Of a stretch of 64,000 bases of DNA, positions 46,773 to 55,343 are shown piece after piece. Positions within the stretch are counted from its first letter, which is position 1, and the number at the start of each line of letters is the position of its first letter. Both the position numbers and the translations under genes were made by a program. Source of the DNA: Acidisoma sp965199065 (GTDB lineage Bacteria > Pseudomonadota > Alphaproteobacteria > Acetobacterales > Acetobacteraceae); contig NZ_CBDAQN010000003.1 of NCBI RefSeq assembly GCF_965199065.1, positions 1,302,001-1,366,000 of the forward strand, in the 5' to 3' direction. The notes under the pieces are model-generated. The model did no database searches. It had not been told where the DNA came from and saw only the letters and a list, made by a program, of their open reading frames with translations.

Positions 46773-47752
46773 TCGTCGTGACGGGCGGAGCCGGTTTCAT
46801 CGGCTCCAATATCGTGGCCGCGCTCAATGACGCCGGCAGGACCGATGTCGTGGTGTGCGACACGCTCGGCCTCGAGGGTAAATGGCAGAACCTGCGCAAA
46901 CGGACGCTGCAGGACATCGTGCCGCCGCGGGAACTTCTCGCGTGGCTCGATCAACATCGCGATATCGAGGCGGTCGTCCATATGGGCGCCAATTCATCGA
47001 CCCTCGCCGTCGACGGCGATGAGGTCATCGAAAGCAACTTCCGCGCGTCGTTGCAGCTGCTGGACTGGTGCACCGCGCGCGGCGTCAAGCTCATCTATGC
47101 CTCGTCTGCCGCGACCTACGGCGGCGGCGAGCAGGGTTTCGACGACGATCTCACCCTGAACCATCTGCAGACATTGCGGCCGCTCAACCTCTATGGCTGG
47201 AGCAAGCACCTTTTCGACCAGGTGGTGGCGACGCGGCGGGAGAACGGCCAGGCGCTGCCGCCGCTATGCGTCGGCCTGAAATTCTTCAACGTCTTCGGAC
47301 CGAACGAATATCACAAGGGTTCGATGATGAGCCTCGTCTCGAAGTACTTCGGGGCGATCAGGCGCGGCGAGACCGTCGATCTGTTCCGAAGCTATCGCCC
47401 GGAGTTCGCTGATGGCGAGCAGCTGCGCGACTTCATTTACGTGGCGGACATCAACCACGTCGTCCTCTGGCTACTGGACAAGACGGCATACGTGGGACTG
47501 CTCAACCTTGGTTCCGGGAAGGCGCGCAGCTTCCTCGACCTCGTCGGAGCAGTCTTCGACACTCTCGGGCTGGAGCGGCGGATCCGCTTCGTCGAGATGC
47601 CGGACGCGATGCGGGCGCGCTACCAATACTTCACGGAGGCCGACGTGAGCCGGCTCCGCGCTGCCGGCTACAACAGGCCGGCGATGGAACTGGAAGCGGC
47701 CGTCGGTCACTTCGTCGGCAAACATCTCGACGCCGCCGATCAGTATCGGTGA
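46769..47752 (+). CDS. hldD: ADP-L-glycero-D-manno-heptose 6-epimerase
   Basis: 327 residues of the extended SDR family. The NADP motif VTGGAGFIGSNIV leads. SSAATYGGGEQGF and the catalytic YGWSK follow, then KFFNVFGPNEYHKGSMMS, which is highly specific for HldD, and LRDFIYVAD. It inverts C6 of ADP-D,D-heptose to give the L,D form used in LPS inner core. Its ATG overlaps the stop of the AGE gene. Confidence 0.96.
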   Translation: MIVVTGGAGFIGSNIVAALNDAGRTDVVVCDTLGLEGKWQNLRKRTLQDIVPPRELLAWLDQHRDIEAVVHMGANSSTLAVDGDEVIESNFRASLQLLDWCTARGVKLIYASSAATYGGGEQGFDDDLTLNHLQTLRPLNLYGWSKHLFDQVVATRRENGQALPPLCVGLKFFNVFGPNEYHKGSMMSLVSKYFGAIRRGETVDLFRSYRPEFADGEQLRDFIYVADINHVVLWLLDKTAYVGLLNLGSGKARSFLDLVGAVFDTLGLERRIRFVEMPDAMRARYQYFTEADVSRLRAAGYNRPAMELEAAVGHFVGKHLDAADQYR

Positions 47753-47864
47753 CCGCGCCACGTCGCGCCACGTCACGTTCGCGGGCGCGGGTGTGCGCCG
47801 CCTTTTTTTCGCCCGCCCGCTTTGTTATGGCGCTGAATCGCTCATGCGTTGAAGGAGCCTGTCC

Positions 47865-49211
47865 ATGCGAGTGACAATGATCGGCGGCGGCTATGTCGGC
47901 CTTGTGTCCGGAGCCTGCTTTGCCGAATTCGGCATGGAGGTTGTGGTGGTCGAGGTGGATGTCCGCAAGCTCGAAGCCCTGCAGGCGGGACGCATCCCGA
48001 TTTTCGAACCCGGCCTCGACCGGCTCGTCACCGATAACGTCGCTGCCCGCCGCCTCTCCTTCACAGGCAGCCTGGACGAGGGACTGGACGGCGCCGAGGT
48101 CGTCTTCATCGCGGTCGGCACGCCGAGCCGTCGCGGCGACGGCCATGCCGATCTCACCTATGTCTATCAGGCGGCGGAGCAGATCGCGCGCCGGCTGAAG
48201 GGCTACGCCGTCATCGTCACCAAGTCGACCGTGCCGGTCGGCACCGGCCGCCGTGTCGCCGAGATCATGCGCGAGGTCCGCCCGGACCTGGACTTCGACA
48301 TCGCCTCAAACCCCGAGTTCCTGCGCGAGGGCAACGCCATCAGCGATTTCATGCGGCCCGACCGCGTGGTGATCGGCGTCGAGAACGAGCGCGCCGAGGA
48401 GGTCTTGCGCACGCTCTACCGCCCGCTGTTCCTCATCGAGACGCCGATGGTCGTGACTTCTATCGAGACCGCCGAACTCACCAAATACGCCGCCAACTCC
48501 TTCCTGGCGATGAAGGTGACATTCATCAACGAGGTTGCCGACCTTTGCGAGCGGGTGGGCGCGGACGTGCACGATCTCGCCCGCGGCATGGGGCTCGACG
48601 GTCGCATCGGCCGCAAGTTCCTGCATGCGGGTCCGGGGTTCGGCGGCTCCTGCTTCCCCAAGGATACGCTCGCCATGGCCCGTATCGGGCAGGATGCGGG
48701 CGCGCCGCAGCGCCTCGTGGAGACGGTTGTCGCGGTGAACGACAGCCGCAAGTCGATCATGGCGCGGCGGGTCGTCCTCGCCTGCGGCGGCTCCGTACGC
48801 GGCAAGCGCATCGCCATCTGGGGGCTCACCTTCAAGCCCGAGACAGACGACATGCGGGACGCGCCTTCCATCCCCATCGTCAGCCGGCTGGTGGAGGACG
48901 GCGCCGAGGTTTGCGTCTTCGACCCCGAGGGCATGGAGCAGGCGAAGCCGCACCTCCCGCCCGGCGTGGTCTATGCCGGCGACGCGATCGAGGCGGTAAC
49001 GGACGCCGACGCGCTGGTCGTCGTCACCGAGTGGAACATATTTCGCGCCATGGCGCCTGCCCGCCTGAAGGGGCTGATGCGGGGCCGCGTGATCGTCGAC
49101 CTCCGCAACATCTTCGACCCCGCGGCGATGCGGGCGGCGGGCTTCAGCTACGGCTCGATCGGGCGCGCGCTGCCGCCGGCCGAGACCCAGGAAAAGCGCG
49201 GCGCCGCCTAG
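47865..49211 (+). CDS. ugd: UDP-glucose 6-dehydrogenase
   Basis: 448 residues. The NAD motif IGGGYVGLVSGACFAEFG begins the protein. NPEFLREGNAI and TAELTKYAANSFLAMKV follow, then the active-site cysteine in PGFGGSCFPKDT and the C-terminal domain with WGLTFKPETDDMRDAPS. It oxidises UDP-glucose twice to UDP-glucuronate for exopolysaccharide or LPS. It lies 112 bases behind hldD, so it may have its own promoter while belonging to the same surface-sugar cluster. Confidence 0.96.
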   Translation: MRVTMIGGGYVGLVSGACFAEFGMEVVVVEVDVRKLEALQAGRIPIFEPGLDRLVTDNVAARRLSFTGSLDEGLDGAEVVFIAVGTPSRRGDGHADLTYVYQAAEQIARRLKGYAVIVTKSTVPVGTGRRVAEIMREVRPDLDFDIASNPEFLREGNAISDFMRPDRVVIGVENERAEEVLRTLYRPLFLIETPMVVTSIETAELTKYAANSFLAMKVTFINEVADLCERVGADVHDLARGMGLDGRIGRKFLHAGPGFGGSCFPKDTLAMARIGQDAGAPQRLVETVVAVNDSRKSIMARRVVLACGGSVRGKRIAIWGLTFKPETDDMRDAPSIPIVSRLVEDGAEVCVFDPEGMEQAKPHLPPGVVYAGDAIEAVTDADALVVVTEWNIFRAMAPARLKGLMRGRVIVDLRNIFDPAAMRAAGFSYGSIGRALPPAETQEKRGAA

Positions 49212-49259
49212 GCCGCCGCATCAGATGAAGCTGATGAGCGTGTCGATGCAGGCTCCGAA

Positions 49260-49286
49260 CCGCCGCTCTCCGTAAAGAGCGGGCGG
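49260..49286 (+). terminator. hairpin downstream of ugd
   Basis: CCGCCGCTCT (49260-49269) pairs with AGAGCGGGCGG (49276-49286), ten pairs with one bulged G and a 6-base loop, 48 bases after the ugd stop. There is no T-run. The rest of the gap 49212-49453 shows no gene. Confidence 0.5.
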
Positions 49287-49453
49287 CGTTGCGGCACCAG
49301 AGCCCGATGAAGGCCGGGCGGCATAGGTCTCGATTCCCATACGGGCTGGGCACGACTGCATCATCGGGATTGATGAAGTCGTTTAAAAATGGTTATTAGT
49401 ACGTAAGCGGCCCGTTCAATGTGCGGCCATGTCCTGCGGCAACAGGGAGTTGC

Positions 49454-50590
49454 ATGGACGACCTCGTCGGATTGATCTACGAAACCGTCGTCGAACCCGG
49501 TCTTTGGGGCGAGGTCGCGGCGCGGCTCAAGGTCGCGTTCGGTGCCCAAGCCCTCTGGATGTTCCGGCCTTCACCGGCTGGGCAGGAGTTCCTTGCGCTC
49601 GACGGCATTTCGACGCAGGTTTGCAACGATTACGCATCTCACTACCACAAATTGGACCCGACCCTCCAGGCAGCCCTGCGGAATCCGGCGGCCATTTTGG
49701 GCCGCGCCGTGCGGGAGCGCGATCTCGTCGGCGAAGAGGCATGGCTCGGTTCGGAGGTCTACAACGACCTGGGCCTTCCCAACGGCGTCGCGCAAATCCT
49801 TTCCGCCAGTCTTGCATCTTCGCGACCCGAAGGTGCGGCCGCGGGCGCGGGACCTTTCCTGGCCTTCTTCCGTGCCCCTGGCGCCGCCCTCTTTGAAGAT
49901 ACAGTCGTGCAATCTTATCAGCGCATCCTCCCGCATCTCCAGCGAGCAGTGCGGCTTGCGAAACATCTCGGCTCTGTGCCGGCGCCCGGGTGGCCGGTCG
50001 CCATGCTCGACCAGATCGCGGCCGGTCTGTTTCTTCTGGACGGCCAAGGCCGCATCCTGAATGCCAACGCATCAGGGCATGCAATACTTGCTGGCCGGGA
50101 TGGGCTGCTCCTCAGCCATGGCCGCCTCGCTGCCGTCGACCGCACCGCCGCCGACCGGCTGGACGCCATCCTGCGGGCCTGCACGACCGAGCGAGGGCTG
50201 GCGGGGGAGATGCGCGTTCCCCGTGCCCGCGGTCACTGGTTACTCAGCGCCTGCCCACTATCCGCTGCCGCTACCCTGTTCGGCAGCGCCGGCCGCGGCC
50301 GCGCCTGGGCCTGGGTTTCCGACCCGGATGCCGAGCGCCCGGACCTGCAGCGGCGGTTGCAGGCGATCTTCGCCCTTACCCCCGCGGAACAGCGCGTCGC
50401 CGCCGCCATGGCGACAGGCCTCACCACCGCCGAGATCGCGGACCGGCACGGCGTCGCTCTCGCCACCGTCCGCTCCCAGGTGCAGTCGATCTCGGGCCGG
50501 CTGGGCGTGCGCCGGCAGGTGGACATCGTCAGGCTCATCGCCGAGGTTTCCGCTTTGCCCGGCCCTGACACGCCACGCCGCATAGGCTAG
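49454..50590 (+). CDS. LuxR-family transcription regulator
   Basis: 378 residues. A C-terminal HTH_LuxR (about 300-365) has LTPAEQRVAAAMATGLTTAE and GVALATVRSQVQSISGRLGV. The upstream part has a PAS-like unit around residues 185-240 (QIAAGLFLLDGQGRILNANA) and an N-terminal region without a named domain. There is no receiver domain, so it is probably ligand- or partner-controlled. ATG 49454 follows GGGAG by 5 bases; the frame runs up to 49421 without another good start. Targets are unknown. Confidence 0.88.
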   Translation: MDDLVGLIYETVVEPGLWGEVAARLKVAFGAQALWMFRPSPAGQEFLALDGISTQVCNDYASHYHKLDPTLQAALRNPAAILGRAVRERDLVGEEAWLGSEVYNDLGLPNGVAQILSASLASSRPEGAAAGAGPFLAFFRAPGAALFEDTVVQSYQRILPHLQRAVRLAKHLGSVPAPGWPVAMLDQIAAGLFLLDGQGRILNANASGHAILAGRDGLLLSHGRLAAVDRTAADRLDAILRACTTERGLAGEMRVPRARGHWLLSACPLSAAATLFGSAGRGRAWAWVSDPDAERPDLQRRLQAIFALTPAEQRVAAAMATGLTTAEIADRHGVALATVRSQVQSISGRLGVRRQVDIVRLIAEVSALPGPDTPRRIG

Positions 50591-50627
50591 GGTCCGCCCA
50601 TGTCATCGTGATCGGACGGCACGGGCC

Positions 50628-51875
50628 TTGGGCAGCTTCTCCTTCATCCACGCCGCCGACGTGCATCTCGATTCGCCGCTGCACGGCCTTGCCCGCTATG
50701 ACGGCGTGCCAGTGGACGAGGTGCGCGGCGCCACCCGCGCCGCCTTCGACCGGCTGATCGAAACGGCAATCGACCGCCGCATCGATTTCCTCGTGATCTC
50801 AGGCGACCTCTATGACGGCGACTGGCGCGACATGGGCACGGGACTCTACTTCGCCGCTGGCATGGGCAGGCTCGGCCGCGCCGGCATTCCTGTCTATCTG
50901 CTCGCCGGCAACCATGACGCCGCCTCGGTCATCACCAAGGCCCTGCCGAAGATCGCCAACGTCCATACCTTCGCCACGCGCTCAGCCCAGACCCATCGGA
51001 TCGAGCACCTCGGCGTGGCCCTGCACGGCCGCAGCTTCGCCGAGCGCGAAGTCTTCGAGAACCTCGCCGCAGGCTACCCCGCCGCCATCCCCGGCGCCTT
51101 CAACATCGGGCTGCTGCATACGGCGCTCGGCGGCCACGCGGCCCATGCCGCCTACGCGCCCTGCACGCCGCAGGAACTGGCGGCCAAGGGCTACGACTAC
51201 TGGGCGCTCGGCCATGTCCATGACCATGCGGTGATCGGAACCGCGCCCTACATCGTGTTTCCCGGCAATATCCAGGGCCGCAACATCCGCGAGCAGGGGC
51301 CGAAGGGCGTCGTGCACGTCACCGTGGAGGATGGCGAGGTCGCCCGGCTGACGCCCATCCCGCTCGACGTGGTGCGATGGGCGCGCGTGACGGTCGATGC
51401 GACGGGCACCGCCGACGTGGCCGAGCTTCATGGCCGCATCCGGGCGGCCATCCGGGAGGCACGGGACACCCTTGCCGACGAGCGTCCGCTGCTGCTGCGC
51501 GTCACCGTCTCTGGCGGCACGGCGCTGCATGGCGCGCTGCAGGATGTGGCGGCCGGCTTGCGAGACGATGTCCGTGGCATCGCCGCCGAAGTCGCGGGCG
51601 ACCTCTGGATCGAGAAGGTCGAGGTGCGGACGAGCGCCATCGAAGCGCCACAACCGGCAGCCGTGACCGCCGCCATGGATGACATCGCCAGCCTGCTCGG
51701 CGACGTGGACGACGAGCTGATCGCGGCGCTGAAAAAGGACTTTGCGATCTTTCTCGGCAGGATACCTGGATCAGAGCGCGGCAGCCTTCTGGAGGCGGCA
51801 GCCCAAGGGGATTGGGCAGACATCCTCGGCGTTGCCAGATCGGCCCTTGCCGACCGGCTGGGCCGCGCAAGCTGA
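50628..51875 (+). CDS. SbcD-like metallophosphoesterase / DNA exonuclease (YhaO-like)
   Basis: 415 residues. The calcineurin-like phosphoesterase domain has all metal motifs: AADVHLDSPL, SGDLYDGD, LLAGNHDAAS, LLHTALGG and GHVHDH. A C-terminal capping part follows. Length and partner match the YhaO branch of Mre11/SbcD proteins. The start is a TTG at 50628; no ATG or GTG nearby keeps the DVH motif in place. The stop overlaps the ATG of the ATPase gene (TGATG), the usual YhaO-YhaN arrangement for a DNA end-processing complex. Confidence 0.9.
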   Translation: MGSFSFIHAADVHLDSPLHGLARYDGVPVDEVRGATRAAFDRLIETAIDRRIDFLVISGDLYDGDWRDMGTGLYFAAGMGRLGRAGIPVYLLAGNHDAASVITKALPKIANVHTFATRSAQTHRIEHLGVALHGRSFAEREVFENLAAGYPAAIPGAFNIGLLHTALGGHAAHAAYAPCTPQELAAKGYDYWALGHVHDHAVIGTAPYIVFPGNIQGRNIREQGPKGVVHVTVEDGEVARLTPIPLDVVRWARVTVDATGTADVAELHGRIRAAIREARDTLADERPLLLRVTVSGGTALHGALQDVAAGLRDDVRGIAAEVAGDLWIEKVEVRTSAIEAPQPAAVTAAMDDIASLLGDVDDELIAALKKDFAIFLGRIPGSERGSLLEAAAQGDWADILGVARSALADRLGRAS

Positions 51876-54800
51876 TGCGCTTCAGCCGGCTGAGCCTCCA
51901 CCGATACGGTCATTTCGCAGACACGGACTTGGACTTTCCACGCGGCGAGAAGGACTTCCACCTCATCTTCGGCAGCAATGAGGCCGGCAAATCCACCACG
52001 CTTTCGGCGGCCAACGACCTGTTGTTCGGTTTTCCTAGATCGACCTCGTACGACTTCCGCTTCGCCGCGCAGTTACTGAGGGTTGGCGCTACCCTGGAGC
52101 ATGACGGCCAGACGCTCACCCTGCGGCGGCGCAAAGGCAACAAGGACACGTTGCTGGACGAGGCCGAGGCCCCCATTAGCGAGTCCCCGCTGACAACGAT
52201 GCTGCAGGGCTTTTCCGCGGCGGCCTTCCGCACCTCGCACAGCCTAGACCATCACCGCCTCCGCGACGGGGGTCGCGCGATCCTTGCAGCACGGGACGAT
52301 GTCGGGGAGGCCCTGTTTGCCGCCGGATCGGGCCTTGTAGGCGTACAAGGCCTACTCGTCGCATTGGAGAAGGAAGCCGACGCGATCTGGGGACCAGTGC
52401 GCAAGGGGGCGCGCAGCTACACCCCGGCGGCGGACGCCCTCGCAACGGCACAGGCGGCGCTCAAGCTCGCCCAGCTTCGCCCAACGGAATGGAAATCGGC
52501 GCGGGATGAGCTTGCCCGGCTCGAGGCGGCGCAGACGGCACTCGAGGAACGGCGCATCGCACAGCAGGGCGACCTTCGTCGCATCCAGCGGTTGCGGCGG
52601 CTGGCGGCGCCCGTGCAGCGGCGCGCGGCGCTGCTCGCCGCCATCCAGGATCACGCCCCTCCAGCCTTCGACGCCGAACACGCCCGCATCCATGATCAGG
52701 CGCGGCAGGCGATCGCCGCCGCCACCCCCCGGCTTGAAGCGGCAGCGGCGGAGGCTGCAAGGCTACGCGAACAGCTTGCGGGGCTCGCGGTGGATGCAGG
52801 CCTCATGGACCGGCAGGACGCGATCATTGCGCTGGTGGCCGAAGCCGGGGCTGCGGCGCAAGGCGCGGACCATCGGCCGCTCCGCGAGCGCGAATTGCGG
52901 GCTCTGGAAGAGGACATCGCCCGTCTGCTGGGTGAGGTGGGACTCGCGACGGCGGACCATCTCCCGTCTCGCATTGCCCTCGGCGAGTTGCAGCGCCTTG
53001 CCGCCGACCGTAGCCGGACGGAGACGACGCTCGCCGCCATTCGCAGCACATGGGAGCAGGAGAAACGGCAAGCGGCCCGGGCTCGCGCTGCCTTGGCCGA
53101 GGCGCCCGCGATCACATGGCCGCCCGAGGCGACTGCCGCCTTGCGGGAGGGCCAGCGCGCCGTCGCGGTGGAGGCGCGGCTCGACGAACGACAGCGGGAT
53201 CTGCGCCGGGCCACGGCTGCGGTCTCCGCCGCCATGGCGCGCCTCGCCCCGTGGACAGGTGACGTGGCGGCGCTGGCGGGGCTCGCGCTGCCTTCGGAGA
53301 CCGAAATCCAGGCGGCGGAACTCGCCAGCCGGCGCTCGACGGAAAGTTTGGCCGAGGAGGCGCGCACCCTCCAGACGCATAGGGAAACGCGGGCGCGGCT
53401 GGAGTTGGAGCGGGCGCGCTTCGCCGCCGAACGCCGTGCCGTCTCCGCCGAGCAGGTGCAGGCGGCGCGGTCCGATCGCGATGCGCTGTGGCAGGCGCTG
53501 CGGGCTCACCTGCTGGGCGGCGAGGCCCTCGCGGCACCAGCCGTCACCGCGGAGAGCTTCGAGCGGTCGATGGCGGCGGCGGACGGCATCGCCGATACAC
53601 GCTTTGCGACCGTCGAGGCCTCGGCGCGTCTGATGGCGTTCGACGACCAGATCGCTCTCGCGAGCCTGAACATCGCCCAATCGGAGGCGCGGCTGAAGGC
53701 GGCGGAGGACATGCGGCGGAGCGACGCGGACGCTTGGCATGCGCGCCTTGCACGCAGCGGGCTGCCAGCCATCCCGGCGCTCGCCGCCCGCCAATGGTGC
53801 GCGGATCACGCGGAAGCAATCCGGGCGGGGGAAGCGGCCGAGGAAGCCGCGCAAGCGCTCTCGGCCGACGAGGTGGTGGTGGCGGCGGCTCGTCGTGGTC
53901 TGCGCTCGGTGCTCGCCGACGCCAGCGAGGCGCGGGATGACCAGTCTCTCGAGCGGCTGCTGGATGCGGTGCAGCGCCTGGCCGATGCCGCCGAGACGGC
54001 CGGGAAGCGCCGGGAGACGTTGCGCACCCAAGCAGAGGCCGCCGAAACCGCCGTGCGGAATGCGCAGGCGACCATCGACGACCTCCTTGCCGGTGCGGAG
54101 GTCTGGCAGACGGACTGGACGCGGGCCACCGCCGAGGCCGGGCTTCCAGGCACCGGCTGGACGACGCTCGCGACACGGCTGCCCTTGTTCGAGCAACTCC
54201 GGGGTCTCATGGATCAGGCGCGGCAGATGGCCGGCCGTATCGAGGGCATTGCCGAGAACCAGCGGATTTTCGCGGTCAACGCGCGCCGCCTCGCCGAGGC
54301 CTGTGGGATCGAGGCCGACGATTCCTCGCCGCAGGAGTTGGCCGACCTGCTGCGCCGCCAGCTTCAGAAGGCCGTCGCCGATGCGCAAGTGGTGACGGGC
54401 CTTCAGGCGATGCTCCGGCGCCGGCTGGATGAGCAGACGGAGGCCACCGCTCTCATCACCGTCGCGGAGGCCCAGCTGGCGCCACTGATGGCGATTGCCG
54501 GCACGACCGACGCCACGGCGCTCGCGGCGGCAATCGCGCAGGCCGAGATGGTCCGCGCCGCACGAGCCGAGATCGCGGGGATCGAACAGACGATCCTGGC
54601 CGAGGGCGACGGGCATCCGCTGGACCAACTGCTCGCCGAGACAATGGGTGTAGACCCCGACGGGCTCGCCGCCGACACCGACCGGCTCGAACGGCTTCTG
54701 GCCGGATTGGATGCCGAGATCGCGGCGGCTGCACAAGGGGTCGGTGATGCGCGGCGCGGGTTTCAGGCTCTCGACCATGGTCCCGATGCGGCACTCGCCG

Positions 54801-55327
54801 CCGCCGATGCGGAACAGGCGCGCGCAGCCATGGCGGCCGAGGCCGAGACCTACCTTATCAAACGCAGCCAGGCGGTGATGCTGCGCTGGGCGATCGAGCG
54901 TTACCGCGAGCGCCGGCAGAACCCCCTCCTCGCCCGGGCCAGCGAGATTTTCGTCGCCCTCACGCTAGGCCGCTATTCCGCGCTCCAGATCGACGTGGAG
55001 ACCGAGCCCGCGCGTCTGGTGGGACTGTCGGCGGATGGCGCGAGCGTCGTCACCATCGATGGCATGAGCGACGGCACGGCGGACCAGCTTTACCTCGCGC
55101 TGCGGCTGGCGGCGCTGGAACAGTCGCTCGACGCGGGAATTGCGTTGCCATTCCTGGCGGACGACCTGTTCATCAACTTCGACGACCGGCGTGCCCATGC
55201 GGGCTTCAAGGTCCTGGGCGAAATCGCCCGCCGCACGCAGGTTCTGTTTTTCACTCACCACGATCATCTGCGTGACATCGCCGAGCGCGCGCTGCATCCG
55301 CACACGCTGTCTGTCCGCGATCTCTAA
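51875..55327 (+). CDS. SbcC/Rad50-like AAA ATPase (YhaN-like)
   Basis: 1150 residues. An N-terminal half-ATPase has Walker A FGSNEAGKSTTL near residue 35. A central part of about 800 residues is alanine-, glutamate- and arginine-rich coiled coil. The C-terminal half-ATPase has signature-like GMSDGTADQLYLALRLAALE, Walker B PFLADDLFINFDD and the histidine switch FFTHHDHL. With the overlapping phosphoesterase it should form an Mre11-Rad50-type complex acting on DNA ends. No zinc-hook CxxC was seen in the middle of the coil, as in YhaN. Confidence 0.92.
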   Translation: MRFSRLSLHRYGHFADTDLDFPRGEKDFHLIFGSNEAGKSTTLSAANDLLFGFPRSTSYDFRFAAQLLRVGATLEHDGQTLTLRRRKGNKDTLLDEAEAPISESPLTTMLQGFSAAAFRTSHSLDHHRLRDGGRAILAARDDVGEALFAAGSGLVGVQGLLVALEKEADAIWGPVRKGARSYTPAADALATAQAALKLAQLRPTEWKSARDELARLEAAQTALEERRIAQQGDLRRIQRLRRLAAPVQRRAALLAAIQDHAPPAFDAEHARIHDQARQAIAAATPRLEAAAAEAARLREQLAGLAVDAGLMDRQDAIIALVAEAGAAAQGADHRPLRERELRALEEDIARLLGEVGLATADHLPSRIALGELQRLAADRSRTETTLAAIRSTWEQEKRQAARARAALAEAPAITWPPEATAALREGQRAVAVEARLDERQRDLRRATAAVSAAMARLAPWTGDVAALAGLALPSETEIQAAELASRRSTESLAEEARTLQTHRETRARLELERARFAAERRAVSAEQVQAARSDRDALWQALRAHLLGGEALAAPAVTAESFERSMAAADGIADTRFATVEASARLMAFDDQIALASLNIAQSEARLKAAEDMRRSDADAWHARLARSGLPAIPALAARQWCADHAEAIRAGEAAEEAAQALSADEVVVAAARRGLRSVLADASEARDDQSLERLLDAVQRLADAAETAGKRRETLRTQAEAAETAVRNAQATIDDLLAGAEVWQTDWTRATAEAGLPGTGWTTLATRLPLFEQLRGLMDQARQMAGRIEGIAENQRIFAVNARRLAEACGIEADDSSPQELADLLRRQLQKAVADAQVVTGLQAMLRRRLDEQTEATALITVAEAQLAPLMAIAGTTDATALAAAIAQAEMVRAARAEIAGIEQTILAEGDGHPLDQLLAETMGVDPDGLAADTDRLERLLAGLDAEIAAAAQGVGDARRGFQALDHGPDAALAAADAEQARAAMAAEAETYLIKRSQAVMLRWAIERYRERRQNPLLARASEIFVALTLGRYSALQIDVETEPARLVGLSADGASVVTIDGMSDGTADQLYLALRLAALEQSLDAGIALPFLADDLFINFDDRRAHAGFKVLGEIARRTQVLFFTHHDHLRDIAERALHPHTLSVRDL

Positions 55328-55343
55328 GGAACCCGCGCGCGTT

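Noticed and set aside
52763..54778. 671-residue minus-strand open frame opposite the YhaN-like gene
   Set aside because: It mirrors the Ala/Glu/Arg coiled-coil codons of the real gene and lacks any motif.
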